From NCBI RefSeq assembly GCF_023954305.1, contig NZ_JAMLIG010000001.1, forward strand, positions 2,934,001-2,998,000: a stretch of 64,000 nt of DNA, in the 5' to 3' direction. Of the stretch, positions 1 through 7,636 are shown one piece after another (positions within the stretch are counted from its first letter, which is position 1; every line of letters starts with the position of its first letter). Source of the DNA: Mesorhizobium sp. GTDB lineage: Bacteria > Pseudomonadota > Alphaproteobacteria > Rhizobiales > Rhizobiaceae. The notes under the pieces were generated by a model. That model worked only from the letters and a program-made list of their open reading frames with translations. It was not told the DNA's origin and searched no databases. The position numbers and the translations under genes are program-made.

Positions 1-313
1 TGTGGCGCACGGCGTTTCGGGCGGGGCGATCGATCCCTTCGTCTTCCGGCTAGCGATCTTCGTCCTGGCGATCTTCGTCGGCTACTACGTCGTCTGGTCG
101 GTGACGCCGGCCCTGCACACGCCGCTTATGGCCGTCACCAACGCGATCTCGTCGGTCATCGTGGTCGGCGCGCTGCTCGCGGTCGGCATCTCGGCGTCGG
201 GGCTGGCCACCGGCTTCGGTTTCGCAGCCCTTGTGCTTGCCTCGGTCAACATCTTCGGCGGGTTCCTCGTCACCCAGCGCATGCTGGCGATGTACAAGAA
301 GAAAGAGAAGTAA
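1..313 (+). CDS. pntAB: NAD(P) transhydrogenase subunit alpha, part 2 (5' truncated by the window edge)
   Basis: This is the membrane part of the alpha subunit of the proton-translocating NAD(P)+ transhydrogenase, which couples hydride transfer from NADH to NADP+ to proton entry across the inner membrane. The visible 103 residues hold about three hydrophobic helices (roughly 14-32, 40-62 and 68-92) and a lysine-rich end. In the three-gene alphaproteobacterial arrangement this small protein normally has some 30-40 further N-terminal residues, so the GTG at position 2 is probably internal and the true start lies outside the window. It ends 5 nt before pntB, which supports a pntAA-pntAB-pntB operon. 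The family call rests on recognised sequence and neighbour. Confidence 0.9.
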   Translation, partial: VAHGVSGGAIDPFVFRLAIFVLAIFVGYYVVWSVTPALHTPLMAVTNAISSVIVVGALLAVGISASGLATGFGFAALVLASVNIFGGFLVTQRMLAMYKKKEK

Positions 314-318
314 GGCCG

Positions 319-1719
319 ATGTCAGCCAATCTCGCCTCTTTCCTCTATCTCGTCTCCGGCGTCCTGTTCATCATGGCGCTGCGCGGCCTGTCGCATCCCA
401 CGACCAGCCGCCAGGGCAACATCTACGGCATGGTCGGCATGGGCATCGCCATTGCGACCACGCTGGCGCTCGCCACGCCCTCGGCAACCGGCCTGGGGCT
501 CATCGTCCTCGGTCTTGCCATCGGCGGCTCGATCGGCGCGGTCACCGCGCGGCGGATTGCCATGACGTCGATGCCGCAGCTGGTCGCGGCCTTCCATTCG
601 CTGGTCGGCATGGCCGCCGTGATGGTGGCGGCCGCCGCCATGTATGCGCCGGAGAGCTTCGGCATCGGCACCGTCGGCGACATCCACGGCCAGGCGCTGG
701 TCGAGATGAGCCTCGGCGTCGCCATCGGCGCGATCACCTTCACCGGCTCGGTCATCGCCTTCCTCAAGCTTGACGGGCGCATGTCCGGCAAGCCGATCCT
801 TTTGCCCGCCCGCCACGTCATCAACGCGGCTCTCGGTATCGCGCTCGTCGTGCTGATCGTCATGCTGGTCGTGACCCAGAGCTACACGATCTTCTGGCTC
901 ATCGTGATCGTCTCCTTGGTCCTCGGCGTGCTGCTCATCGTGCCGATCGGCGGCGCCGACATGCCGGTGGTCGTGTCGATGCTCAACTCCTATTCGGGCT
1001 GGGCGGCGGCGGCGTTGGGCTTCACGCTCGGCAACCTGGCGCTGATCATCACCGGCGCGCTGGTCGGCTCTAGCGGAGCGATCCTGTCCTACATCATGTG
1101 CAAGGGCATGAATCGCTCCTTCATCTCCGTCATCCTCGGCGGCTTCGGCGGCGAGACGGCGGCGGCGGGGGTTGACGACGGTGTCCAGCGCACGGTCAAG
1201 CAGGGCTCCGCCGACGACGCTGCCTACCTGATGGGCAATGCCCAGAAAGTGATCATCGTGCCCGGCTACGGCATGGCGGTCGCCCAGGCGCAGCATGCGC
1301 TGCGCGAGATGGCCGACAAGCTGAAGGCCAAGGGCGTCGAGGTGAAGTATGCGATCCACCCGGTCGCGGGCCGCATGCCCGGGCATATGAACGTGCTTCT
1401 GGCCGAGGCCAACGTGCCCTACGACGAGGTGTTCGAGCTCGAGGACATCAATAGCGAGTTCGCGCAGGCCGACGTCGCCTATGTCATCGGCGCCAACGAC
1501 GTGACCAACCCGTCGGCGCGCGACGACAAGTCCTCGCCGATCTACGGCATGCCGATCCTCGACGTCGACAAGGCCCGCACCTGCCTCTTCGTCAAGCGCT
1601 CGCTCGGCTCCGGCTATGCCGGCATCGACAACACGCTGTTCTACAAGGACGGCACCATGATGCTCTTGGGCGACGCCAAGAAGATGACCGAGGAAATCGT
1701 CAAGGCGCTCGATCACTAG
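319..1719 (+). CDS. pntB: NAD(P) transhydrogenase subunit beta
   Basis: PntB supplies most of the transmembrane proton channel and the NADP(H)-binding domain III of the transhydrogenase. The protein has 466 residues, the normal length for the family. About nine hydrophobic helices fill residues 1-265. The C-terminal domain carries the typical GYGMAVAQAQ nucleotide-binding loop (about residues 315-324), a GRMPGHMNVLL segment and a VIGANDVTNP segment that contact NADP(H). It follows the alpha subunit by 5 nt and is followed by a terminator, so it closes the operon. The role is NADPH supply for biosynthesis and redox defence. Confidence 0.97.
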   Translation: MSANLASFLYLVSGVLFIMALRGLSHPTTSRQGNIYGMVGMGIAIATTLALATPSATGLGLIVLGLAIGGSIGAVTARRIAMTSMPQLVAAFHSLVGMAAVMVAAAAMYAPESFGIGTVGDIHGQALVEMSLGVAIGAITFTGSVIAFLKLDGRMSGKPILLPARHVINAALGIALVVLIVMLVVTQSYTIFWLIVIVSLVLGVLLIVPIGGADMPVVVSMLNSYSGWAAAALGFTLGNLALIITGALVGSSGAILSYIMCKGMNRSFISVILGGFGGETAAAGVDDGVQRTVKQGSADDAAYLMGNAQKVIIVPGYGMAVAQAQHALREMADKLKAKGVEVKYAIHPVAGRMPGHMNVLLAEANVPYDEVFELEDINSEFAQADVAYVIGANDVTNPSARDDKSSPIYGMPILDVDKARTCLFVKRSLGSGYAGIDNTLFYKDGTMMLLGDAKKMTEEIVKALDH

Positions 1720-1745
1720 AGGCCTGCGCGGTCCGACCGATCTCG

Positions 1746-1773
1746 AAAGCCCGGCCCCGCGCCGGGCTTTTTC
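1746..1773 (+). terminator. Rho-independent terminator of pnt operon
   Basis: A GC-rich stem (AAAGCCCGGC pairing with GCCGGGCTTT around a CCCGC loop) is followed by a short T run. It begins 26 nt after the pntB stop and separates the pnt operon from the toxin-antitoxin pair. Confidence 0.85.
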
Positions 1774-1784
1774 ATGCCTCGGCG

Positions 1785-1821
1785 TTGACGTGGACCATCA
1801 ATTGGACCATTATTTTCCAAT
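1785..1821 (+). promoter_or_regulatory. vapBC promoter with overlapping operator dyad; likely leaderless start
   Basis: A sigma-70-like -35 (TTGACG, 1785-1790) and -10 (CATTAT, 1808-1813) are separated by exactly 17 nt, which places the predicted transcription start at about 1820, the A of the best antitoxin ATG. An inverted repeat ATTGGA (1801-1806) N9 TCCAAT (1816-1821) straddles the -10 box, and TGGACCAT occurs twice (from 1791 and 1803). This is the expected place for autorepression by the toxin-antitoxin complex. Elements are read by eye; function is inferred. Confidence 0.5.
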
Positions 1822-2077
1822 GGAAATCTCGGTCAGCGACGCGAAGGCCCAACTCACCGAACTCGTCCGCCGCGCGGAGAGCGGCGAGGAGGTTCTGCTG
1901 ACTCGGCACGGACAGCCTGCCGTGAAGCTGGTTGCCGTCAAGCCCAAGCCTACCGCGGCCGAAAAGCATGCGCTGATGACCAGACTCATGCAGGAAGGCA
2001 GCAAGAAGGCGCTGCCGGGTCCCAGCGCCGCCCGAAGTCAGGACTACCTTTATGGCGATGATGGCCTGCCCGGGTGA
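1820..2077 (+). CDS. Phd/YefM-type antitoxin (VapB-like)
   Basis: This small protein is the predicted antitoxin of a type II toxin-antitoxin pair. It binds its own promoter through the N-terminal domain and neutralises the PIN toxin through its C-terminal tail. From the ATG at 1820 it has 85 residues and opens with the canonical Phd pattern (MEISVSDAKAQL, then a GEEVLLTRHGQPAVKL strand region). A longer reading from 1790 would place the start within the predicted promoter, so 1820 is preferred. No Shine-Dalgarno sequence is visible, in line with a leaderless message. The stop overlaps the start of the toxin gene by 4 nt, which implies translational coupling. Confidence 0.85.
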   Translation: MEISVSDAKAQLTELVRRAESGEEVLLTRHGQPAVKLVAVKPKPTAAEKHALMTRLMQEGSKKALPGPSAARSQDYLYGDDGLPG

Positions 2078-2466
2078 TCGTCGTTGACACATCCGCGTTG
2101 ATGGCCATCATTCTGAACGAAGCGTATGCAGTTCGGTGCCGCGACGTCCTGCGGGATTCCGAAGACAACCTGATTTCGGCGGGCACTCTCGCCGAAGCCA
2201 TGATCGTGGCAGGCGGCCGTGGAATTGGTGACGAGATGGCGGAACTTGTAGGCGGCAATGGTCTGCAAGTCGTCGACGTTACCGAGGCCAGATCCCGTCT
2301 TGTCGCCGACGCCTACCGCCGCTGGGGCAAGGGCTATCACCGCGCATCGCTCAATTTCGGCGACTGCTTCGCCTATGCGCTAGCGCAAGAACGCAACTGC
2401 CCGCTTCTCTTTGTGGGGAACGATTTCGCGCAGACCGACATCGTGTCCGCGATTGCCTCGACCTGA
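2074..2466 (+). CDS. vapC: PIN-domain ribonuclease toxin, VapC family
   Basis: VapC toxins are Mg2+-dependent endoribonucleases that cut specific RNAs and stop growth when not held by the antitoxin. The 130-residue protein shows the PIN-domain acidic residues in order: D5 in VVDTSA, E41 in TLAEAM, D97 in NFGDCFAYAL, and D117 in VGNDFAQTD. It starts at a GTG that overlaps the antitoxin stop (GTGA). The full acidic set suggests an active toxin. Which RNA it cuts cannot be read from the sequence. Confidence 0.92.
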   Translation: MIVVDTSALMAIILNEAYAVRCRDVLRDSEDNLISAGTLAEAMIVAGGRGIGDEMAELVGGNGLQVVDVTEARSRLVADAYRRWGKGYHRASLNFGDCFAYALAQERNCPLLFVGNDFAQTDIVSAIAST

Positions 2467-2561
2467 CCAGAGGTGAGCAGGGCTTGCTTGCCGTGCCCGC
2501 ATGACGGAATGTGGTGGCGGGCAAGCGGTCTGGGAGGGGCCATGCGTCGCTGCACCAGCCG

Positions 2562-3965
2562 ATGACCAGTATCGCCGTTCCCTTCTGGCTCCTCGCGCTG
2601 CTCTGCCTGTTCGCGGCCATTGGCGTTGTCGACCGCGTCTTCGCGCCGTCGGTGCGCTGGTTCTTCCGCCGCCGCGTCAACCAGGCGATCGACGAGCTCA
2701 ACCAGCGGCTCGACACGCGCATCCGGCCGTTCAGGCTCACCCAGCGCCAGTCGCAGGTCGAGCGCCTGATCTACGACGCCAGGGTGGTCGAGGCGGTCGA
2801 CGCCGAGGCGCGCGCGACCGGCGAGCCCCGCGCGGTGGTGATGAAGCGCGCCGAGCGCTACGCCCACGAGATCGTGCCGTCGCTGTCGCTGACCGCCTAT
2901 TTCGGCGTCGGCACGCGGCTTGCCCGCTGGATTTCGGAGTTCGTCTACCGGGTCCGGCTCGGCTATTCCGACGACGAGGCACTGAAGGCGGTGCCGGGCG
3001 ACGCCACCGTGGTCTTCGTCATGAACCACCGCTCCAACATGGATTACGTGCTGGTGACCTACATGGCATCCCGCCGCGCGTCCTTGTCCTATGCCGTCGG
3101 CGAGTGGGCACGGATCTGGCTGCTCGAGAGCCTGATCCGCTCGATGGGCGCCTATTTCATCCGTCGCAACTCCGGCGACGAGCTCTACCGCAAGGTGCTC
3201 GGCCGCTACGTGGCGATGGCGACCCGCGAGGGGGTCACCCAGGCGGTCTTCCCGGAAGGCGGGCTCAGCCGCGACGGGCTCCTCAAGGAGCCGAAGCTCG
3301 GCCTGCTCGGCTACATGGTGGCGGAGTTCGACGCAGCACATGGCGACATCGTCTTCGTGCCGGTGGGCTTGAACTACGACCGCGTCATCGAGGACCGCAT
3401 CCTCACCGCCCGCGCCGAGAAGGAGGCGTCCGGCCGCGATTTCCGCACCCGCCCGCTCGCGATCGTCGCCTTCGCCTGGAACCTCGTCTGGCTGCGGCTG
3501 CGCGGCAAACTCTACCGATTCGGCTACGCCTGCGTGTCGTTCGGCAAGCCGATCTCGCTCCGGCAATGGCAGGAAGAACACGGCATCGAGTTCCGCGCGG
3601 TGCCGAGGGATGCGCGCTTCGGCGCCGTGCAGCTCTTGGCCGACGACCTGATGAAGGCCGTCGGCGCCATCGTGCCGGCGCTGCCGGTGGCGCTCGCCGC
3701 GCATGTCTTCCTGCAGCGCGGCGACGAATGGATCCGCGAGGAGGAACTTAAGTCGGCGATCTTCGCGCTGATGGATCGGCTGGAGGCCGAAGGCGCGCAT
3801 GTCCACATCCCCCGCGCCGACCGCGACTATGCGGTCTCGGCCGGGCTCAGGATGCTCGCGCTGCGCCACATGATCGACGTCAGCGAACTCGGCCTCTACC
3901 GCGCCGACCTGCGCGAACGGCTGCTGCTGCAGTACTACGCCAATTCGATCGCGCACCTTGTGTGA
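2562..3965 (+). CDS. PlsB/PlsC-like glycerophospholipid acyltransferase
   Basis: This is a membrane-bound acyltransferase of the GPAT/LPAAT superfamily, which transfers acyl chains to glycerol-3-phosphate or lysophosphatidic acid. From the ATG at 2562 it has 467 residues, opens with one hydrophobic helix (about residues 5-22), and carries the catalytic HX4D motif as NHRSNMD (H156, D161) and a substrate-binding FPEGG (about 230-234). It is longer than a PlsC (about 240 residues) and shorter than PlsB (about 800), so the substrate is uncertain. A longer frame opens at 2511, but the conserved helix begins at 2562. It stands as a single gene after vapC. Confidence 0.8.
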   Translation: MTSIAVPFWLLALLCLFAAIGVVDRVFAPSVRWFFRRRVNQAIDELNQRLDTRIRPFRLTQRQSQVERLIYDARVVEAVDAEARATGEPRAVVMKRAERYAHEIVPSLSLTAYFGVGTRLARWISEFVYRVRLGYSDDEALKAVPGDATVVFVMNHRSNMDYVLVTYMASRRASLSYAVGEWARIWLLESLIRSMGAYFIRRNSGDELYRKVLGRYVAMATREGVTQAVFPEGGLSRDGLLKEPKLGLLGYMVAEFDAAHGDIVFVPVGLNYDRVIEDRILTARAEKEASGRDFRTRPLAIVAFAWNLVWLRLRGKLYRFGYACVSFGKPISLRQWQEEHGIEFRAVPRDARFGAVQLLADDLMKAVGAIVPALPVALAAHVFLQRGDEWIREEELKSAIFALMDRLEAEGAHVHIPRADRDYAVSAGLRMLALRHMIDVSELGLYRADLRERLLLQYYANSIAHLV

Positions 3966-3986
3966 GGCAGGTGGCGCTCCGCCACG

Positions 3987-4535
3987 TCAGGCCATTGCCG
4001 TGCGGCGCGGCTGGACGAGGCAGGTCAATCCGGCGACCAACAGGATCGCCGCCATGACGGCGAGTAGCCCGATGTCCGCGGCCGTCGGCTTCAACACCAT
4101 CACCCCGACGACCAGCAGGATCGCCGTGTAGTCGAAGATCGCCGTGCGCAGGATGCGGCGCGAGAGGGCGGCGGCGGCCGATGAGGCTCCCTCGCTGGCA
4201 AAAGTCGCAGCAACCTTTTCGGCCATGGGCTTGATGATGAAGACGCCGGTGATGAAGGTCACTACGAAGCCCCCGAGCCCAAGCAGGATCCAGAGTTCGG
4301 CGAAGCTGTGCGCCAGCCAGACCATCGTCGCGCCGAAGATCACCGTGAGAACCGAAGAGGGGATGAAGAACCGCTCGGACAGCCAGACCACCTGGAGAAC
4401 GACGTGTACGAGCCGCTGGTCGTCGCGCGCCCGGGACGCCGCGAACCCGAGCAGGATCATTGCGACGCCGCCGCCGATCCAGAAGGAAGCGGCGACGATG
4501 TGCAGAAGTTTGGCAAGGGAATACGCGTCCATCAA
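3987..4535 (-). CDS. DUF2269-like integral membrane protein
   Basis: The 182-residue protein is almost wholly hydrophobic, with about five predicted helices. An N-terminal segment (KLLHIVAASFWIGGGVAMIL) has the His-containing pattern of the DUF2269 membrane family. No catalytic motif is visible and no function is known. It is transcribed divergently from a LysR regulator 108 nt away. Because LysR proteins often control the gene facing them, this may be the regulator's target; that is inference. Confidence 0.75.
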   Translation of the reverse strand: MMDAYSLAKLLHIVAASFWIGGGVAMILLGFAASRARDDQRLVHVVLQVVWLSERFFIPSSVLTVIFGATMVWLAHSFAELWILLGLGGFVVTFITGVFIIKPMAEKVAATFASEGASSAAAALSRRILRTAIFDYTAILLVVGVMVLKPTAADIGLLAVMAAILLVAGLTCLVQPRRTAMA

Positions 4536-4573
4536 AGTCCTCCATCCTCCGGCGGGTTGCGGCTCATGTAGGA

Positions 4574-4599
4574 TTGAGCCTTATGCGAATAGGCTTCAA
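4574..4599. promoter_or_regulatory. Putative LysR operator between DUF2269 gene and lysR
   Basis: An interrupted dyad TTGAGCCT N9 AGGCTTCAA lies midway between the two divergent starts (one extra T in the right arm). It contains the T-N11-A pattern (core CCT...AGG) typical of LysR-type binding sites. Read directly; the role is inferred. Confidence 0.45.
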
Positions 4600-4619
4600 T
4601 CAACGATCTTGCGCAGGCG

Positions 4620-4637
4620 TTCTGCAAAGATGCAGAA
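4620..4637. promoter_or_regulatory. Perfect 7-bp dyad just before the lysR start
   Basis: TTCTGCA-AAGA-TGCAGAA ends 6 nt before the lysR ATG. It could be a second regulator-binding half of the divergent control region or a hairpin that hides the ribosome binding site, since no clear Shine-Dalgarno is seen there. Confidence 0.35.
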
Positions 4638-4643
4638 TGTCCC

Positions 4644-5555
4644 ATGCTCGACTGGAACGATTTTCGCTCCTTCTTGGCGGTCTTGAAGACCGGAAACGCG
4701 CTTGCGGCGTCGAAAGAGTTGCGGGTCAGTCAAACCACAGTGGCCCGGCGCATCGAAGCGCTGGAGGTGGCGCTCGGCCTGGAACTCTTCGACAAGCGCC
4801 GAACCGGCTACGCGCCCAACGAGGCCGCCCGGTCGCTCGGGGACGCGGCGCTTGCGGTCGAGACCGCCGCATCGAGCTTCGAGACGCTGGCCGCCCAATT
4901 GAAGCGCGGACTGGCCGGCGTTGTCCGACTCACCACCAGCCAGATCATGGCGGACTACCTCCTCTCGCCCGCCTTGCGAGGTTTCCACGAGCGGTATCCG
5001 GACCTGCGGCTGGAAGTCGTTGCAGAGCACCGGTTTCTCGACCTCTCGCGCGGCGAAGCCGACGTCGCTTTGCGCGCGGTCATCGGCGCGAAGGCCCAGC
5101 CCGGCCTGGTGGGGCGCCGGCTGTCGGCGGATCGGTTCAGCGTCTACTGCAGCCGCGCCTATGCGGAGCGCTACGGAATTCCCCGCAGCGGCGCCGAGTT
5201 GCGCGACCATACTTTGATCATGGCCGAGCCCGGCCGCTACCGGGTGCCGATCGCCGAGTGGATCTACACCCAGGTGACGCCGGCGGAGGTTGCCCAGTTC
5301 CGTAACAATGTCGCCGGCATATTCTCCGACATAAAAGCGGGCCACGGCGTTTCGGTCATGTCGGACGTGTTGGCCAAATGCGATCCGGACTTCGTGCTCT
5401 GCTTCACGCCGGACATCGATCAGCCCCACGAAATTTGGCTGCTCACCCACGAGCGGCTCCGCGAGGTGCCGCGCGTGCGCGCGGTGCTCGACTTCCTGGC
5501 CGGTCATTTCTCACGGCACCCAGCGTTCCGGCAGGCGCTGCAGCGAAACGGATGA
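4644..5555 (+). CDS. LysR-family transcriptional regulator
   Basis: A 303-residue regulator with the standard layout: an N-terminal winged helix-turn-helix (about residues 5-60, with AASKELRVSQTTVARRIEAL as the recognition region) and a periplasmic-binding-protein-like effector domain (about 90-295). Length is normal for the family. It is divergent from the DUF2269 gene and probably controls that gene and itself through the dyads in the 108-nt gap. The effector cannot be guessed. Confidence 0.93.
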   Translation: MLDWNDFRSFLAVLKTGNALAASKELRVSQTTVARRIEALEVALGLELFDKRRTGYAPNEAARSLGDAALAVETAASSFETLAAQLKRGLAGVVRLTTSQIMADYLLSPALRGFHERYPDLRLEVVAEHRFLDLSRGEADVALRAVIGAKAQPGLVGRRLSADRFSVYCSRAYAERYGIPRSGAELRDHTLIMAEPGRYRVPIAEWIYTQVTPAEVAQFRNNVAGIFSDIKAGHGVSVMSDVLAKCDPDFVLCFTPDIDQPHEIWLLTHERLREVPRVRAVLDFLAGHFSRHPAFRQALQRNG

Positions 5556-5635
5556 TTTGACCAGGGCTTCTGCACGGTGCTTACGCTGCCAACCCATCCG
5601 ATGTAGAAAGCTTCTGCGCGGTGGGAGGATTTGCC

Positions 5636-7144
5636 TTGGCTCCGATCCCTGAAAACCTAGAGCGCGCCGGGGACGAAGGTCGCGACGGCAGGGAGCCTTC
5701 GCAGGCCGTGGTCGTCATCCACGGCATGGGCGAGCAGCGGCCGATGTCGACGCTGCGCGGCCTTGTCGACGTCGTGTGGAACAGCGACATGTCGCTTACC
5801 TGGAACGCGCCGGAAAAGCGCGCGACCGATCCGGTCACCGGCCTCCAGACGAACCGGAGCTGGATCGTGCCGGACAGCCGGACGGGCTCGCATGAGTTGA
5901 GACGCATCACCACCGTCGCCGACGTCAACAAGCGCCGCGTCGACTTCTACGAGCTCTACTGGGCCGACCTGCTGCAGAACAATCTGCTCGGCCATCTGAT
6001 CTCCTGGATCAGGGGACTACTGTTCCGCCGCTGGTCGACGGTGCCGACCGATGCGCGCCGCTTCTATGTCGCGCTCTGGATCGTCGTCGTCTTGTCGGTC
6101 GTGCCGACGGTGATCCTCTGGGTGATGAGCCTTCTCGGCCGGACGGAGCTGTTCCTGCCCGCCGCGATGTGGACCGCGGCGGCCGGACTTGTCGCCTGGA
6201 TCGTCACGAACTGGATCCTGCCGGTTTACGGCGACGTGGCGACCTATGTCCTGATCGAACCCGGTACCGTCGCCAGGCGGGCCGAGGTGCGGGCGCGGGG
6301 GATAGAGCTGCTGGAGAAGCTGATGCAGGATCAGGCCTACGACCGCATCGTCGTCGTCGCCCATAGCCTGGGCTCGATCATCGCCTACGATCTGCTGCAG
6401 ATCCTGTGGGCAAAATACGGGCCGAACCACCGCAATCCGCGCGCCGAGACCGAGGTCACAGATGCGCTGAAGGCTTTCGACGATTTCGCCTCGCCCGCGG
6501 TGCTCGCGCGGGGCACCGATCCGCACCTTCCGCCCGACCTCTTGCCGGCATTCCGGGCGGCGCAGTGGCGGCTCTACCGGGCGCTGCGGATCGTGCCCAG
6601 GAAAGCGCCCCGGACGGCGCCGAAAGATGCGTTCGGGGCGCCGCCCACAAAGACGCTCCCCTGGAAGATCAGCGATTTCGTCACGCTCGGCAGTCCGCTG
6701 AGCCATGCCGAATTTCTGGTCGCCCGCGACGCCGCCAAGTGGCGCAAGGGGGTCGAGGAGCGCGTCTTCTCCGTTTGCCCGCCGATTTCGGACAGCGAAA
6801 GGGAACGCACGATCATCTACAAGGACCAGCATGCCCACCATGCGTCCGTCTTTGCCGCGACGCGCTGGACCAACATCTACGATCTCGGGAACCTCTGGTC
6901 GACGGGAGACCCCTTTTCCGGGCCGATGCGCGAGAATTTCTATGGCGGCACGAAGGAGATGCGCGTCAGGCTGCGGTGGAAATTGTGCGGCGTTCCGGTG
7001 CGGCTGATTACCCATACGCACTACTGGTCGGCCGACGCCGAAGGCGAGGAGATCGGCGACGACGGCCGACCGACCGGGCGCGACCATGTCGCCGTCCTGC
7101 GCGAGGCGCTGGACCTTCTGCGCACCGAGGCAGGTCAGCCGTGA
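5636..7144 (+). CDS. Membrane protein with alpha/beta-hydrolase (lipase-like) signatures, unknown function
   Basis: Translated from the TTG at 5636 it has 502 residues; the TTG is preferred because GGAGGA lies 6 nt before it, whereas the upstream in-frame GTG at 5621 overlaps that Shine-Dalgarno. Residues 26-34 (VVIHGMGEQ) resemble the oxyanion strand-loop of alpha/beta hydrolases, and VVVAHSLGSIIAYDLL holds a nucleophile elbow with Ser about 244. Between them lie two hydrophobic helices (about 143-167 and 173-195), an unusual insertion that would tether the enzyme to the membrane. A later GSPLSHAEF and a His-rich YKDQHAHHA segment could supply the catalytic acid/base. Substrate unknown. The stop overlaps the next gene by 4 nt. 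Confidence 0.65.
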   Translation: MAPIPENLERAGDEGRDGREPSQAVVVIHGMGEQRPMSTLRGLVDVVWNSDMSLTWNAPEKRATDPVTGLQTNRSWIVPDSRTGSHELRRITTVADVNKRRVDFYELYWADLLQNNLLGHLISWIRGLLFRRWSTVPTDARRFYVALWIVVVLSVVPTVILWVMSLLGRTELFLPAAMWTAAAGLVAWIVTNWILPVYGDVATYVLIEPGTVARRAEVRARGIELLEKLMQDQAYDRIVVVAHSLGSIIAYDLLQILWAKYGPNHRNPRAETEVTDALKAFDDFASPAVLARGTDPHLPPDLLPAFRAAQWRLYRALRIVPRKAPRTAPKDAFGAPPTKTLPWKISDFVTLGSPLSHAEFLVARDAAKWRKGVEERVFSVCPPISDSERERTIIYKDQHAHHASVFAATRWTNIYDLGNLWSTGDPFSGPMRENFYGGTKEMRVRLRWKLCGVPVRLITHTHYWSADAEGEEIGDDGRPTGRDHVAVLREALDLLRTEAGQP

Positions 7145-7620
7145 GCACCGTTCTTCGGCCCTACCGGCCGTCCGACCGGCCCGCGCTGGCCGGCCTCCTG
7201 CTCGAACTCAACCAGCACGAGAACGCCATTTCAGGGGAATCGCGCACGGATGTCGAAACCGCCCAGATCGGCGCGATCGAGGCCGAGGAGATGCTGGCCG
7301 GCGGTGACACGGCCGTGGTTCTGGCCGAGCGGGACGGCGAGGTGGCGGGGCTGCTGATCTGGTATGTCGCGACCGGCGAGAGCTACGTCTTCGAGACGCT
7401 GCGCCTCTACGGCAAGGTCGATGCGCTGGTCGTCGCGGCAAAATATCGTGGCCAGGGCATCGGCAACCTCTTGCTCGCCGAGGCGGAACGGCTGACGCGC
7501 GAGCGCGGCCTGTCGCGCATGATGCTGCACGTGATCGAGGGCAATGACGGCGCCGCCGAAGCCTATCGCAAGTTCGGGTTCCGGCCGCACTCGGTCAACA
7601 TGGCGAAACCGCTGGACTGA
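7141..7620 (+). CDS. GNAT-family N-acetyltransferase
   Basis: A 159-residue acetyl-CoA-dependent acetyltransferase. The acetyl-CoA pyrophosphate loop is visible as RGQGIGNLLLAEAERL (from residue 103), followed by a typical end (NDGAAEAYRKFGF). The GTG start overlaps the stop of the hydrolase-like gene (GTGA), so the two are translationally coupled. The acceptor, a small amine or protein N-terminus, is unknown. Confidence 0.88.
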   Translation: MSTVLRPYRPSDRPALAGLLLELNQHENAISGESRTDVETAQIGAIEAEEMLAGGDTAVVLAERDGEVAGLLIWYVATGESYVFETLRLYGKVDALVVAAKYRGQGIGNLLLAEAERLTRERGLSRMMLHVIEGNDGAAEAYRKFGFRPHSVNMAKPLD

Positions 7621-7636
7621 AGGCGCGCCGCGCGGG

